Origin: Pseudomonadota bacterium
GTDB lineage: Bacteria > Pseudomonadota > Gammaproteobacteria > Xanthomonadales > SZUA-38
Assembly: GCA_039033415.1 (NCBI GenBank)
Contig: JBCCCR010000019.1
Coordinates: 1-64,000, forward strand
Direction of reading: 5' to 3'
Length of the DNA stretch: 64,000 bases
Shown here: one piece after another, positions 34,513 to 43,996 of the stretch
How positions within the stretch are numbered: the stretch's first letter is position 1
Layout: each line of letters opens with the position of its first letter
Notes under the pieces: generated by a model
Seen by the model: only the letters and a program-made list of their open reading frames with translations
What the model was told of the DNA's origin: nothing
The model's database searches: none
Program-made: the position numbers and the translations under genes

Positions 34513-35496
34513 TTAGGAATCTGTCAGATCGAAGACCACTTTGCCGAGGGCTCTACGGCCGCTGATGTCGGCAAAAGCCGTGGCATAGTCCGTTAGCGGA
34601 TAGCTGGCAGAGATTCGCGGTTTTAGCTTGCCCTCCGCCACCATGTCCGCCATCAGCCGCAGATTGCGGATCTGCTCCTGTGGCTGGCGGCTGGCCCAGG
34701 TACCCCACCAAACGCCGGTGATCGACCCCTCCTTGAGAAGTGTGAGGTTCGCCGGGAACTGGGGAATCTCTCCGCTGGCAAAGCCAACCACCAGATAGGT
34801 GCCCTGCCAGGCCAGGGCTTTCAGCGAAGGCACGGCCAGGTCGCCGCCGACCGGATCCAAGACCACATCAACACCCCGGCCGGCTGTCAGTACCTTCAGT
34901 TCCTCGCGCAGCGAGACCTGACTGTAGTCGATGGTCTCATCCGCACCGCAGCGCTCGGCGAAGTTCAGCTTGTCGGCGGAGCTGGCGGCGGCAATCACCT
35001 GAGCCCCACGCGCTTTGGCCAGCTCGATGGCGGCACTTCCGACACCGCCAGCAGCCCCCAAAACGAGCACGAGCTGGCCCTCTTTTACATCGGCCAGGTC
35101 ATAAAGGCCGTGGCACGCGGTACTGTAGGTGATCAGAAAACTCGCCGCTTCCGCGTCGCTGAGCTGGTCGGGCGTCGGCGCCACCTCCCGTTCCTTGACC
35201 ACAATGTATTCGGCAAACATGCCATGCGTGGCGGTGACCATCACGCGCTGACCGGTCGCTACGGCACTGACGCCCGCACCCACTGCTTCGACCGTACCGG
35301 CCGCCTCCAGACCCGGGATAAACGGCGGCGGGATGTTGACCTGGTACTGCCCGCTAACAAATAGCAGGTCGGGAAAGTTCAGCGCGGCGGCGTTGACCTT
35401 GATCAGCACCTCTCCCAGGCCGGGTTCGGGGGTCGCCAGCTCCGTTAGCTTCAGCGACTCGGGTGGCCCGTAGGCCTCGCAGAGCAACGCTCTCAT
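34513..35496 (-). CDS. NADPH:quinone oxidoreductase-like MDR family protein
   Basis: A 327-residue zinc-free medium-chain reductase. The N-terminal GroES-like half has PPESLKLTELATPEPGLGEVLIKV and FIPGLEAAGTVEAVGAGV; the Rossmann half has the NADPH motif LVLGAAGGVGSAAIELAKARGA. The catalytic zinc ligands of alcohol dehydrogenases are absent. Family members reduce quinones or enoyl (including enoyl-CoA) double bonds. The gene overlaps the upstream cysteine hydrolase by four bases and is the last of a thiolase-hydrolase-reductase operon, which hints at a role in acyl-CoA catabolism rather than quinone detoxification. Confidence 0.88.
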   Translation of the reverse strand: MRALLCEAYGPPESLKLTELATPEPGLGEVLIKVNAAALNFPDLLFVSGQYQVNIPPPFIPGLEAAGTVEAVGAGVSAVATGQRVMVTATHGMFAEYIVVKEREVAPTPDQLSDAEAASFLITYSTACHGLYDLADVKEGQLVLVLGAAGGVGSAAIELAKARGAQVIAAASSADKLNFAERCGADETIDYSQVSLREELKVLTAGRGVDVVLDPVGGDLAVPSLKALAWQGTYLVVGFASGEIPQFPANLTLLKEGSITGVWWGTWASRQPQEQIRNLRLMADMVAEGKLKPRISASYPLTDYATAFADISGRRALGKVVFDLTDS

Positions 35497-36122
35497 CGAG
35501 CCAGGCCCGCCAGGTATTCGGTGACCTGCGCCTCAGAAACCACGTCCGCGTACTTGGCGTTCATGTCAAAGAGATTGGCCTGGTGCGGATCGTCATGTCG
35601 GTCGCCGCAGGCGTCAGCGACGACAATCGGTATGAAGCCATACGAGCAGGCGTCGATGCAGGTTGCCCGGATGCAGCCGCTCGTGGTGAGACCGGTAATG
35701 ATCAGACTATCGATGTTGGCGGCCGTCAGCGTCGAGGACAGCGACGTGCCAAAAAACGCGCTCGGATACTGTTTGGTTACCACCAGCTCATCGGGTGCCG
35801 GGTCGAGGCCGGCCGGCCACGCGCCCATCGGATTTCCGCGGATCATGTTGTGCAGCGGTTTGGCCTTGCGAAAGAAAACGCCGCCGTTTAATCCGTCGGC
35901 GTCATAAACCACGTTGGTATACATCACCGGAACACCGGCCCTCCGCGCCACTTCGCGGATGCGTAGCGCGCTGTCGAGCTCCGCCTGAACGTCGGCAAAG
36001 AGTTCGCAGTCGGGTTCGAAATAGGCCTGCACAAAATCGATCAGGATCAGCGCCGGCCGCTCACCGTAGCCGAGCTGATTGTCGTAGGCCTTCTTATAGT
36101 TTTCCGCGAGATTGTCCGTCAT
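35493..36122 (-). CDS. Isochorismatase-like cysteine hydrolase
   Basis: A 209-residue alpha/beta hydrolase of the cysteine-hydrolase (N-carbamoylsarcosine amidase/isochorismatase) family. The catalytic triad is visible: Asp29 (ALILIDFVQ), Lys117 (LVVTKQYPSAF) and Cys150 (GLTTSGCIRAT), with the conserved cis-peptide neighbourhood before the Cys. Sequence is nearest to the carbamoylsarcosine/maleamate amidase branch, which releases ammonia from amides. The ATG at 36122 was chosen because the upstream in-frame extension overlaps the thiolase gene and has no family character. It sits between a thiolase and an MDR reductase. Confidence 0.88.
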   Translation of the reverse strand: MTDNLAENYKKAYDNQLGYGERPALILIDFVQAYFEPDCELFADVQAELDSALRIREVARRAGVPVMYTNVVYDADGLNGGVFFRKAKPLHNMIRGNPMGAWPAGLDPAPDELVVTKQYPSAFFGTSLSSTLTAANIDSLIITGLTTSGCIRATCIDACSYGFIPIVVADACGDRHDDPHQANLFDMNAKYADVVSEAQVTEYLAGLAR

Positions 36123-36160
36123 GGATCGATCCTTTTCTGGTCGGATTGTACTGAGTGACT

Positions 36161-37375
36161 TCAGGCGGCTTCGAGCACCAGGGCAATACCCTGGCCGACG
36201 CCGATGCACATGGTGCAAAGTGCGTAGCGACCGCCCGTGGCCTGAAGTTGACGCGCCGCGGTGGTGACCAGTCGGGCACCGGACATCCCGAGCGGGTGTC
36301 CCAGCGCAATGGCGCCGCCCCAGCGGTTCACGTGCTCCGCGTCGTCCGGCAGTCCCAGGGCCCGCAGCACGGCGAGGCCCTGCGCGGCAAACGCTTCGTT
36401 GAGTTCGACGACATCCACGTCAGACACGCTGAGTCCCGCGAGCTTCAGCGCTTTGCGAGACGCTTCGATAGGACCCACCCCCATAATGCGCGGCGCAAGG
36501 CCCGTGCTGGCCGCGGACACCACCCGGGCCATCACCTTCAGCCCCTGCGCCTCGGCGCCCTCCGCGGAGGCCAGCAGCAGTGCACAGGCACCGTCATTGA
36601 TGCCCGACGCGTTGCCCGCGGTAATGCTGCCGTCCGCGCGAACAAACGGCTTCAGCCGGTTGAGCGCCGCCAGATCGGTATCGGGCCTGGGATGCTCGTC
36701 GGTATCCACAACCACCGGCTCTCCCCGCCGCTGCGGAATGGTGACGGTGCAGATTTCGCCGGCCAGGTGCCCGGCGCTGATCGCAGCCCCGGCTTTCTGC
36801 TGGCTGCGTAGCGCAAACTGATCCTGATCCTCGCGGCTGATCTTGAAGTCGTCCGCGACGTTTTCGGCGGTCTCCGCCATGGAGTCCACCCCATACTGAT
36901 CTTTCAGCCGTCGATTGATGAATCGCCAGCCCAAGGTGGTGTCGAACATCTGCTGGCCGCGATCAAAAGGCGCCGTCGCTTTGCCGAGCACCATCGGAGA
37001 TCGGGACATCGACTCCACCCCGGCCGCGATACCGAGCTCGATCATGCCGCACTGAATCGACTGGGCGATCATCGCGACCGCATTGAGCCCTGAGCCGCAC
37101 AGTCGATTCACCGTCACACCCGGGACTGACTCGGGCAGGCCCGCAAGCAGGGTCGCCATCCGGGCAACGTTGCGATTGTCCTCGCCGGCCTGATTGGCGC
37201 AGCCCATGATCACGTCTTCGACCGCGGCGGGATCCAGGCTGGGGTTGCGTTCCAGCAGCGCCGCGAGTGGTACGGCGGCCAGGTCGTCGGTGCGCACGGT
37301 GGACAGCGCGCCGCCGTAACGGCCTATGGGGGTTCGGATGGCGTCACAGACAAATGCGTCTCTCGGTGCGTTCAC
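36161..37375 (-). CDS. Thiolase (3-oxoadipyl-CoA thiolase-like acetyl-CoA acyltransferase)
   Basis: A 404-residue degradative thiolase. Catalytic residues are Cys93 (NRLCGSGLNAV), His360 (GHPLGMSG) and Cys390 (CTMCIGVGQG). The start AFVCDAIRTPIGRYGGALSTVRTDDL and the block ESMSRSPMVLGK are strongly reminiscent of PcaF/PaaJ, the beta-ketoadipyl-CoA thiolase of aromatic catabolism, which cleaves 3-oxoadipyl-CoA to succinyl-CoA and acetyl-CoA. Other long-chain substrates remain possible. It is first in a three-gene operon and divergent from a molybdenum hydroxylase pair. Confidence 0.9.
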   Translation of the reverse strand: MNAPRDAFVCDAIRTPIGRYGGALSTVRTDDLAAVPLAALLERNPSLDPAAVEDVIMGCANQAGEDNRNVARMATLLAGLPESVPGVTVNRLCGSGLNAVAMIAQSIQCGMIELGIAAGVESMSRSPMVLGKATAPFDRGQQMFDTTLGWRFINRRLKDQYGVDSMAETAENVADDFKISREDQDQFALRSQQKAGAAISAGHLAGEICTVTIPQRRGEPVVVDTDEHPRPDTDLAALNRLKPFVRADGSITAGNASGINDGACALLLASAEGAEAQGLKVMARVVSAASTGLAPRIMGVGPIEASRKALKLAGLSVSDVDVVELNEAFAAQGLAVLRALGLPDDAEHVNRWGGAIALGHPLGMSGARLVTTAARQLQATGGRYALCTMCIGVGQGIALVLEAA

Positions 37376-37504
37376 GGCCGGTTCCTGGCGGTTGGAAACC
37401 GTCGATTGTGCGACAAGCGGCGCCGGGTTGCATCATCCGATCGCGGTTCTTTCACGGCGTTGGTTTACACTTTCCCCCCTGGCGAATGAATTAGAGGCAC
37501 TTCC

Positions 37505-37975
37505 ATGACGATCGAATTCCAGTTGAACGGCAAAACGGTGCGCACCGACGCGCCGACCGACAAGCCCCTCCTGTGGGTGCTGCGCGAAGATCTCGGCTCG
37601 ACGGGCACAAAATTTGGGTGCGGAATTGCCCAATGTGGAGCGTGCACGATCCATCTTGACGGGTCACCAACCCGCAGCTGCGTGCTGCCCATCGCTGCGG
37701 TGGCTGGACGCAGCGTTACCACGGTTGAGGGTGTCGACTCGAAAGCCGCCATGGCGGTTCGCAAGGCCTGGCGCGAGCTGGACGTGGTCCAGTGCGGGTA
37801 CTGCCAGAGCGGCCAGATGATGTCGGCCAGCGCGCTGCTGGAGGGCAACCCGGCCCCGACGGACGACGAGATTGACGCCGCCATGGGCGGGAATCTCTGC
37901 CGCTGCGCCACCTACCACCGCATTCGGGCCGCCATTCATCAGGCTGCCGAAGACTTGAATGGAGAAAGCGCATGA
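37505..37975 (+). CDS. [2Fe-2S] small subunit of molybdenum hydroxylase (isoquinoline 1-oxidoreductase alpha-like)
   Basis: A 156-residue iron-sulfur subunit of the xanthine dehydrogenase family. The plant-ferredoxin-type cluster is bound by Cys residues in GCGIAQCGACTIHLDG and a later Cys; the second cluster by CGYCQSGQMM and CRCATY. It transfers electrons from the molybdopterin subunit encoded just downstream, whose start overlaps its stop by four bases. A GAGG ribosome site precedes the ATG. There is no FAD subunit nearby, as in the IorAB and aldehyde-oxidoreductase types. Confidence 0.93.
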   Translation: MTIEFQLNGKTVRTDAPTDKPLLWVLREDLGSTGTKFGCGIAQCGACTIHLDGSPTRSCVLPIAAVAGRSVTTVEGVDSKAAMAVRKAWRELDVVQCGYCQSGQMMSASALLEGNPAPTDDEIDAAMGGNLCRCATYHRIRAAIHQAAEDLNGESA

Positions 37976-40185
37976 GCCGGTTTATGGACAAGAAGTCAGT
38001 CGGACAGGGCGGCTCAGGCCTGAATCGACGCAGGTTCCTCCAGGTGAGCGCCCTGGGCGGTGCGGGTTTTCTGATCGGCTGCAGCGAATCGGATACCGCG
38101 GCGCCGGCGGCCCAGACCGAGGCCGCAGCGCCCTTGCCGGCGGCAATCGACGCCGAGCTCAACGCTTTTGTCAAAATCCAGGCTGACAACACCGTCACGG
38201 TGGTCGTCAAACACCTCGACAAGGGTCAGGGCGTGACCACCGGACTGCCCGCCATTGTGGCCGAGGAGCTCGACGCCAGCTGGTCTCAGATGCGCACCGA
38301 GTTTGCGCCGGCTGACGCCAACCGTTACGCCAACCTTGCGTTTGGTGTTGTCCAGGGGACGGGAGGGTCAACCTCAATCGCCAACTCCTGGGAGCAGCTC
38401 CGCCTGGCCGCCGCCGGCGCACGCGCTATGTTGGTGCAGGCCGCCGCTGAGCAGTGGGGCGTTGCCGCCGACACCATCGCCGTCGCTGATGGTCGGGTCA
38501 CCAGCGGTGATCAATCCGCCAGCTTTGGCGAATTGGCGGGCCTCGCCGCGGCACAGACACCGCCCGAGCGACCCGCACTGAAGGACCGATCCGAGTTCAA
38601 GCTGCTAGGGACTAACCTGCCGCGGCTAGATTCGGCCGACAAGACCGACGGCAGCACCGAATTCACGATCGACGTGAAACGACCCGGCATGCTGATGGCG
38701 GTAGTCGCCAGGCCCCCGCGCTTCGGCGGCAAGGTAGCGTCCTTCGACGCCAGCAAGGCGCTGGAGGTGCCGGGCGTTGCGCGAGTGGTCGAGATTCCGC
38801 GCGGCGTTGCCGTGCTGGCCGACAGCTACTTCACCGCCAACAAGGCGCGAGGCATGCTGGAGGTTGAGTGGAACTTCGATGACGCCGAAAACCGAAGCTC
38901 CTCAGAGCTGGAAGCTGACTTTACGGCCATGATGGATCAGCCGGGGCTGGAAGCCCGCAACGACGGTGATGCGCCGGCGGCCCTGGGTTCGGCCGCGCAG
39001 ACTATCGAGCAGGAGTTCCACTTCCCGTTCCTGGCGCATGCCACGATGGAACCGATGGACTGTGTGGTTGAGCTTGCGTCCGATGGCTGTGAAATCTGGA
39101 CCGCCTCTCAGATTCCGACGCTGGACGTCGGAACCACCGCGGCGATCACCGGCCTGGACCCGTCCAGCATTAAGATCCACACCCGCTTCGCCGGCGGCAG
39201 TTTTGGGCGCCGCGCTGTGCCCGACAGCGATTTTGTGGCCGAAGCGGTGATGATCGCCAAGGCCATCGACGGTGAGGCCCCGGTCAAGCTGCTGTGGTCG
39301 CGCGAGGATGACATGGCCGCTGGCCGCTATCGGCCGATGGCCGTCCACCGGGTGCGCGCCGGTCTCGACGAAGACGGCAAGATCAGCGCCTGGCACCATC
39401 AAGTTGCGAGCCCGTCGATCCTGAGCGGCACCGCTTTTGCCGCCATGATGACCAGCGAGCTCGACCCTTCGGTCGTCGAAGGCACCACCGATCTTCCCTA
39501 CGCGATCCCCAACGTTCGCGTAGACGGCTACCAGCCTCAGACCGGTGTGCCGGTACTGTGGTGGCGGTCGGTTGGTCACACGCACAACGCCTATGCGGTT
39601 GAGGTGTTCTTTGACCAGCTTGCCAGGACCATGGGCCGCGATCCGTACGAGCTGCGCAAAGAGCTGCTGACGGAGCATCCGCGTCATCTGGCGGTGCTGA
39701 ACAAGGCCGCAGAGGAAGCGGGCTGGGGCACCGATCTCGGGCCTGGTCGAGGCCGAGGCATTGCGGTTCACGAGTCGTTTAACTCGTTTGTCGCTGAGGT
39801 GATTGAGGTGACGATGGCTGAAGGCGGCAATTTCTCCATTGACCGGGTGGTTTGCGCGGTGGACTGCGGCTTTGCGTTGACCCCGGATGTCGTTAAGGCG
39901 CAGATGGAAGGCGGAATTGGGTATGGACTGTCCTCTGCACTGCGCGAAGCCATCACCCTGACCAACGGTGAGGTCGATCAGAAAAACTTCGATCGCTACC
40001 GTCCGCTGCGAATCAGCGAGATGCCGAAGATTGAGGTGCACATCGTGAACTCCGGCGAGCCGCCGACGGGCGTGGGTGAGCCGGGTACGCCGCCTTCCGC
40101 GCCGGCGCTGGCTAACGCCATTGCGGACGCCACGGGCCGCTCGATCTCGCGGCTGCCGATCGCCGATCAGCTGAAGACCGCTTAA
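37972..40185 (+). CDS. Molybdopterin large subunit, Tat-exported (isoquinoline 1-oxidoreductase beta-like)
   Basis: A 737-residue molybdenum hydroxylase large subunit with an N-terminal twin-arginine signal (LNRRRFLQVSALGG, Arg19-Arg21) that ends in GFLIGC, so it may also be a lipoprotein. Family motifs include VVVKHLDKGQGVTTGLPAIV, the Mo-cofactor loop FAGGSFGRRAVPDSDF and the catalytic Glu in GVGEPGTPPSAPAL. The IorB branch hydroxylates N-heteroaromatic rings or aldehydes using water and passes electrons to a cytochrome or quinone partner. No cytochrome subunit is encoded next to it. The true substrate is unknown. Confidence 0.9.
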   Translation: MSRFMDKKSVGQGGSGLNRRRFLQVSALGGAGFLIGCSESDTAAPAAQTEAAAPLPAAIDAELNAFVKIQADNTVTVVVKHLDKGQGVTTGLPAIVAEELDASWSQMRTEFAPADANRYANLAFGVVQGTGGSTSIANSWEQLRLAAAGARAMLVQAAAEQWGVAADTIAVADGRVTSGDQSASFGELAGLAAAQTPPERPALKDRSEFKLLGTNLPRLDSADKTDGSTEFTIDVKRPGMLMAVVARPPRFGGKVASFDASKALEVPGVARVVEIPRGVAVLADSYFTANKARGMLEVEWNFDDAENRSSSELEADFTAMMDQPGLEARNDGDAPAALGSAAQTIEQEFHFPFLAHATMEPMDCVVELASDGCEIWTASQIPTLDVGTTAAITGLDPSSIKIHTRFAGGSFGRRAVPDSDFVAEAVMIAKAIDGEAPVKLLWSREDDMAAGRYRPMAVHRVRAGLDEDGKISAWHHQVASPSILSGTAFAAMMTSELDPSVVEGTTDLPYAIPNVRVDGYQPQTGVPVLWWRSVGHTHNAYAVEVFFDQLARTMGRDPYELRKELLTEHPRHLAVLNKAAEEAGWGTDLGPGRGRGIAVHESFNSFVAEVIEVTMAEGGNFSIDRVVCAVDCGFALTPDVVKAQMEGGIGYGLSSALREAITLTNGEVDQKNFDRYRPLRISEMPKIEVHIVNSGEPPTGVGEPGTPPSAPALANAIADATGRSISRLPIADQLKTA

Positions 40186-40205
40186 TCTGAATCGTTGACC
40201 GACAC

Positions 40206-40233
40206 GGAGCCACCTTCCCGCGAAGGTGGCTCC
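40206..40233. terminator. Strong terminator hairpin
   Basis: GGAGCCACCTTC (40206-40217) and GAAGGTGGCTCC (40222-40233) form a perfect 12-bp stem with a CCGC loop, followed by GGCCTTTCCTT. It lies between convergent genes and probably terminates both directions. Confidence 0.85.
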
Positions 40234-40269
40234 GGCCTTTCCTTCGCCGGTCGCCTACGCGCAGGGCCC

Positions 40270-41916
40270 TTACTCCTCCGCTGAAGGCTTCGACGACTCC
40301 AAGCTAATCTTCCCGTTCAGCTGGTCCCGGCGCGCGGCATCAGGATCGCGCAGCGCCGGATCACCTCGGCCGCCGCCGCCGGCGGTTTCCAGCACAAATA
40401 CGCCGCCGGCTGGAATCAGGCTGCGGCCCATGCCGCTGAGGGTATCACCCCCTCGAATATACGTGCGGGCGCCGTCGCCGTCGCCGCCACCGTCGCGTCC
40501 GCGCGGCGGATGCACAATTCGATCAAACATCCTCGATACGACAAACGGCTCGGCATCGCGGTGGCAGAATTCCATCACCTGCCCCAGACCGCCTCGGAAT
40601 TGACCTGAGCCACCCGAATCTGGCCTGAACTCCTTGCGCAGGATCAGCAGCGGCGAGGTGGTTTCGGTGATCTCGACCGGCGTTGAGCGAACGCCGGAGG
40701 GAAACGCGGTACAGGAAAGTCCGTCTTTGGACGGCCGCGCGCCGCTGCCGCCGGTGTAGAAGGCGTTGATGACAAACGGCTCTGACGAGCTCCCGGAAAC
40801 GACGCCGCGCCCGCCCATAAACACCGGGCCAAACAGGCACGATGCGCCTTCCGCCGGCACCTGTCCCTGGAGCGGTTGCTGCAGGCAGCCCAGCACAACA
40901 TCGGGCAGCATCTGGCCGACGGCATGGCGCGCCGACACGGCGCTCGGCCGTTCGGCGTGCAGAATGCACCCGGCGGGCGCCGTAACCTCCACCTGCCCGA
41001 GGCTGCCGGCGTTGTTCGGGATGTCGTTGCCGACAACGCAGCGCACGCCGAACGACGCATAGGCCTGGGTGTAGGTCAGCGGCACGTTGATTCCGCGACC
41101 CGACGCCGGCGAGGTTCCCGCGAAGTCGACCCGGATCCGTCCGTCAGCGATCGTGACCTCGCAGGCGAGGGTCACCGGTTCGTCGTAGCCGTCCACGGTC
41201 ATGGTGTAGCGCCAGCTGGCTTCGGGCAGCGCCCGTATTTCGGCTTCCATCGCCCGGGCCGAGCGCTCGACGATGATGTCTGCGAGCGCCTGGAGGGACG
41301 TCAGGCCAAACTCGTCCAGGGTGGCGAGAAGCGCCTGGGATGCGCTGAAGTTGCAGGCGGTCAGCGAATACAGGTCACCCTCTGCCGCTCGCGGGTCTCG
41401 GACGTTGGCGCGCAGGATTTTCAGCAGCGTTTCGTTGGGCTCACCGCGGGCAAACAGGCGGCTGATCGGTATATTGAGCCCCTCCTCAAACACCTGCCGA
41501 CCGTCCGGGCCGAAGCCGAGACCGCCGACATCAGCAATATGGGAGGTTGCGGCGATCAGTGCGATGAGCGTGTCGTCCCGAAATACGGGCGTCACAACCG
41601 TAAAGTCGTTGAGGTGCCCGGTGCCGTGCCACGGATCGTTGGTCAGCAGCACGTCCCCGGGTTCCAGCTGGGCGGCCGGCAGATGTTTGAGGAACTCACC
41701 GACGCTGCTCGCCATCGCGTTGACGTGTCCCGGCGTGCCGGTCACGGCCTGGGCCAGCATCCGGCCGTCTGCGTCGAAGATGCCCGCGGACAGGTCGCCG
41801 GCTTCCCGAACCGTCGTGGAAAACGCGGTACGCATCAGCGTTTGTGCCTGTTCTTCCACGATGGCCAGCAGCCGGTCCCAGAGTATCTGGAGGGTGATCG
41901 GATCCATGTCAGGCAC
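40270..41916 (-). CDS. Hydantoinase B/oxoprolinase-family subunit
   Basis: A 548-residue HyuB-family protein. It starts DPITLQILWDRLLAIVEEQA, with the conserved VLLTNDPWHGTGHLNDFTVV block and a C-terminal GGRGVVSGSSSEPFVINAF region. HyuB subunits act with HyuA in ATP-dependent hydrolysis of cyclic amides (5-oxoproline, N-methylhydantoin) or, in acetone/acetophenone carboxylases, in carboxylation. It overlaps hyuA by eight bases. The last gene of a six-gene operon with a nitrile hydratase-like enzyme, it may act on the amide that enzyme makes. Confidence 0.9.
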   Translation of the reverse strand: MPDMDPITLQILWDRLLAIVEEQAQTLMRTAFSTTVREAGDLSAGIFDADGRMLAQAVTGTPGHVNAMASSVGEFLKHLPAAQLEPGDVLLTNDPWHGTGHLNDFTVVTPVFRDDTLIALIAATSHIADVGGLGFGPDGRQVFEEGLNIPISRLFARGEPNETLLKILRANVRDPRAAEGDLYSLTACNFSASQALLATLDEFGLTSLQALADIIVERSARAMEAEIRALPEASWRYTMTVDGYDEPVTLACEVTIADGRIRVDFAGTSPASGRGINVPLTYTQAYASFGVRCVVGNDIPNNAGSLGQVEVTAPAGCILHAERPSAVSARHAVGQMLPDVVLGCLQQPLQGQVPAEGASCLFGPVFMGGRGVVSGSSSEPFVINAFYTGGSGARPSKDGLSCTAFPSGVRSTPVEITETTSPLLILRKEFRPDSGGSGQFRGGLGQVMEFCHRDAEPFVVSRMFDRIVHPPRGRDGGGDGDGARTYIRGGDTLSGMGRSLIPAGGVFVLETAGGGGRGDPALRDPDAARRDQLNGKISLESSKPSAEE

Positions 41917-43984
41917 CGTTGTCCCGCGTGATCACAAGATTGCCGTCAGGATCGACCTCGAGTGAGCAGCCCGACGGCACAACCGTTGTGGTCTGGTCTT
42001 CGGTGATCAGGGCGGGTCCGTCCAGCTGACTGCCGACAGGCAACGTCTGACGGTTGATCACGCGCGCCTCCACCGATTGCCCGTCTTCGGCTACCGAACA
42101 TGTCACCACCTCGTCCGGAGAACCGTCGGACGTCGTCGCGGCGGCCGAAACTTCGCTTGGCGCCGGCCCGCTGAGGGCGAGCGTCAGGCTGAGCAACTCG
42201 ATGTCGACGCCGTCGATTGTTCTTCCGTAAAGCTGTTCGTAAGCGCGTTCGAAAGCGCCGGAAAAGTGCTCCGCGGCGCTCGCGTCGTAGACTTCGACGG
42301 GCAACACAATCGGCAGCTCGTGCCCTTGGCCCGCGTAGCGCATATAGCCCTGGCGCTGCTCGGTCAGCGGCTCGCCGCCCGCGGCGGGTGCCAGGACCGC
42401 CTCGGCCTCGGCGCGCATGTCGCTGAAGAGCCGGTTGACCGTGGACGGATCCAGCTGGCTGACCGTCATCGGCCGGCTTCGCACCACTTCAAAACTCAGT
42501 CGAGCCAGGAGAAACCCGACCGCTGACCCAACCCCGGCCTGGGGCGGGATGATCACGCGGTTGACGCCCAGGCGCCGGGCCAGACTGGCCGCGTGAAGCG
42601 GGGCCGCGCCCCCAAAGGCCACCATGTCGCGCTGACGAAGATCGAGCCCAAACTCCGCGGCATGGGCCCGAGCCGCTGCCGCCATACTCTCTTCCACCAC
42701 ATCGCTGATGCCCTGCGCCGCCTGGCCAACGGCCAACGCCAGCGGGCTGGCAATGTGTTTGCCGATGGCGGCCGCGGCGGCCTCACCGTTCAGGCTCAGC
42801 GCGCCGCCCGCAAATCGTTCGGGGCGAATCTTGCCGAGGGTCACGTCAGCGTCGGTGACCGTCGGCGAGGTGCCACCTCGTCCGTAGGCCGCCGGCCCCG
42901 GTTCCGAGCCCGCGCTGCGGGGGCCCACGCGCAGCCGCTCCAGCTTGTCGACATGGGCGATCGATCCGCCTCCCGCCCCGATCTCCACCATCTCAATGAC
43001 CGGGATTCGCAGCGGCAGCCCGCTGCCTTTCTTGAATCGATAGCTGCGGTCGACCTCAAAGCTGCGGGACACGAGTGGCTTGCGTTGATCGATCAGGCAG
43101 AGCTTGGCCGTGGTGCCGCCCATATCAAACGACAGCACCCGATCTGCCTGACAGCCGCCGGCGACGCTGGCCGCCAGGATTGCGCCGCCGGCGGGCCCCG
43201 ACTCCACCAGCCGGATCGGGAAACGCGCGGCGGTGTCGAGGTCCGTCAGCCCGCCGCCGGAGGTCATCAGCAGGAACGGACAGTGGACGTCCAGTGCCTC
43301 CAGGCCGTCTTCGAGCCGCCGGAGGTAGCTGTCCATCAGCGGCTGGACGTAAGCGTTCGCGCAGGCTGTGGACAGCCGTTCGTACTCCCGAATCTCCGGA
43401 CACACTTCGCTGGACAGCGTGATGGCGAGGTCGGGTCGCAGCTTTGAAATCAGCTCAGCGCAGCGCTGTTCGTGACTCGGATCCCGGTAGCTGTGCAGCA
43501 AGCCGACGGCGATGCTCTGAACCCCGTATTCGTCCAGGGATTGCAGGGCATCGGCAACGGACTGCGGATCGAGCGGCGTGTGGACGCGTCCATCGCTTAG
43601 GAGCCGTTCGGTTACCGGCCGGCGAAGATGGCGTGGCACCAGGGGTCGAGCCCGGTCGATGTTGATGTCGTACTGCTCGAACCGGTCTTCAAACGCCATT
43701 TCCACGGAGTCTCGGTGGCCGGCGGTCGTGAGCAGGGCTGTGGTCGCGCCGCGCCGCTCGATCAAGGCATTGGTGGCGAGGGTGGTGCCGTGGAGCACCA
43801 TGGAGAGATCCGCCGCAGGGATGCCGGCGCTGCCCAGGACACGTTCGATTCCCTCGAGCAGGGCCTGCTCCGGCTGGCTATGGGTGGTCAGCAGCTTGTC
43901 CGACCAGCGCTGTCCCTCGGCGTTTTGCAGCACCACATCGGTAAACGTGCCGCCAATGTCTACGGCAATTCTTGCGGCACCCAC
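41909..43984 (-). CDS. Hydantoinase A/oxoprolinase-family ATPase subunit
   Basis: A 691-residue HyuA-family protein with a GTG start. The actin-like ATP-binding motifs are visible: RIAVDIGGTFTDVVL at the N-terminus, MVLHGTTLATNALIERRGATTALLTT, and VLSFDMGGTTAKLCLID in the middle. It phosphorylates or activates the cyclic amide or carbonyl substrate for its HyuB partner. The pair is shorter than eukaryotic 5-oxoprolinase, which fuses both. It follows the nitrile hydratase alpha gene by 12 bases. Confidence 0.9.
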   Translation of the reverse strand: MGAARIAVDIGGTFTDVVLQNAEGQRWSDKLLTTHSQPEQALLEGIERVLGSAGIPAADLSMVLHGTTLATNALIERRGATTALLTTAGHRDSVEMAFEDRFEQYDINIDRARPLVPRHLRRPVTERLLSDGRVHTPLDPQSVADALQSLDEYGVQSIAVGLLHSYRDPSHEQRCAELISKLRPDLAITLSSEVCPEIREYERLSTACANAYVQPLMDSYLRRLEDGLEALDVHCPFLLMTSGGGLTDLDTAARFPIRLVESGPAGGAILAASVAGGCQADRVLSFDMGGTTAKLCLIDQRKPLVSRSFEVDRSYRFKKGSGLPLRIPVIEMVEIGAGGGSIAHVDKLERLRVGPRSAGSEPGPAAYGRGGTSPTVTDADVTLGKIRPERFAGGALSLNGEAAAAAIGKHIASPLALAVGQAAQGISDVVEESMAAAARAHAAEFGLDLRQRDMVAFGGAAPLHAASLARRLGVNRVIIPPQAGVGSAVGFLLARLSFEVVRSRPMTVSQLDPSTVNRLFSDMRAEAEAVLAPAAGGEPLTEQRQGYMRYAGQGHELPIVLPVEVYDASAAEHFSGAFERAYEQLYGRTIDGVDIELLSLTLALSGPAPSEVSAAATTSDGSPDEVVTCSVAEDGQSVEARVINRQTLPVGSQLDGPALITEDQTTTVVPSGCSLEVDPDGNLVITRDNGA

Positions 43985-43996
43985 CGGTCGAAAAGC

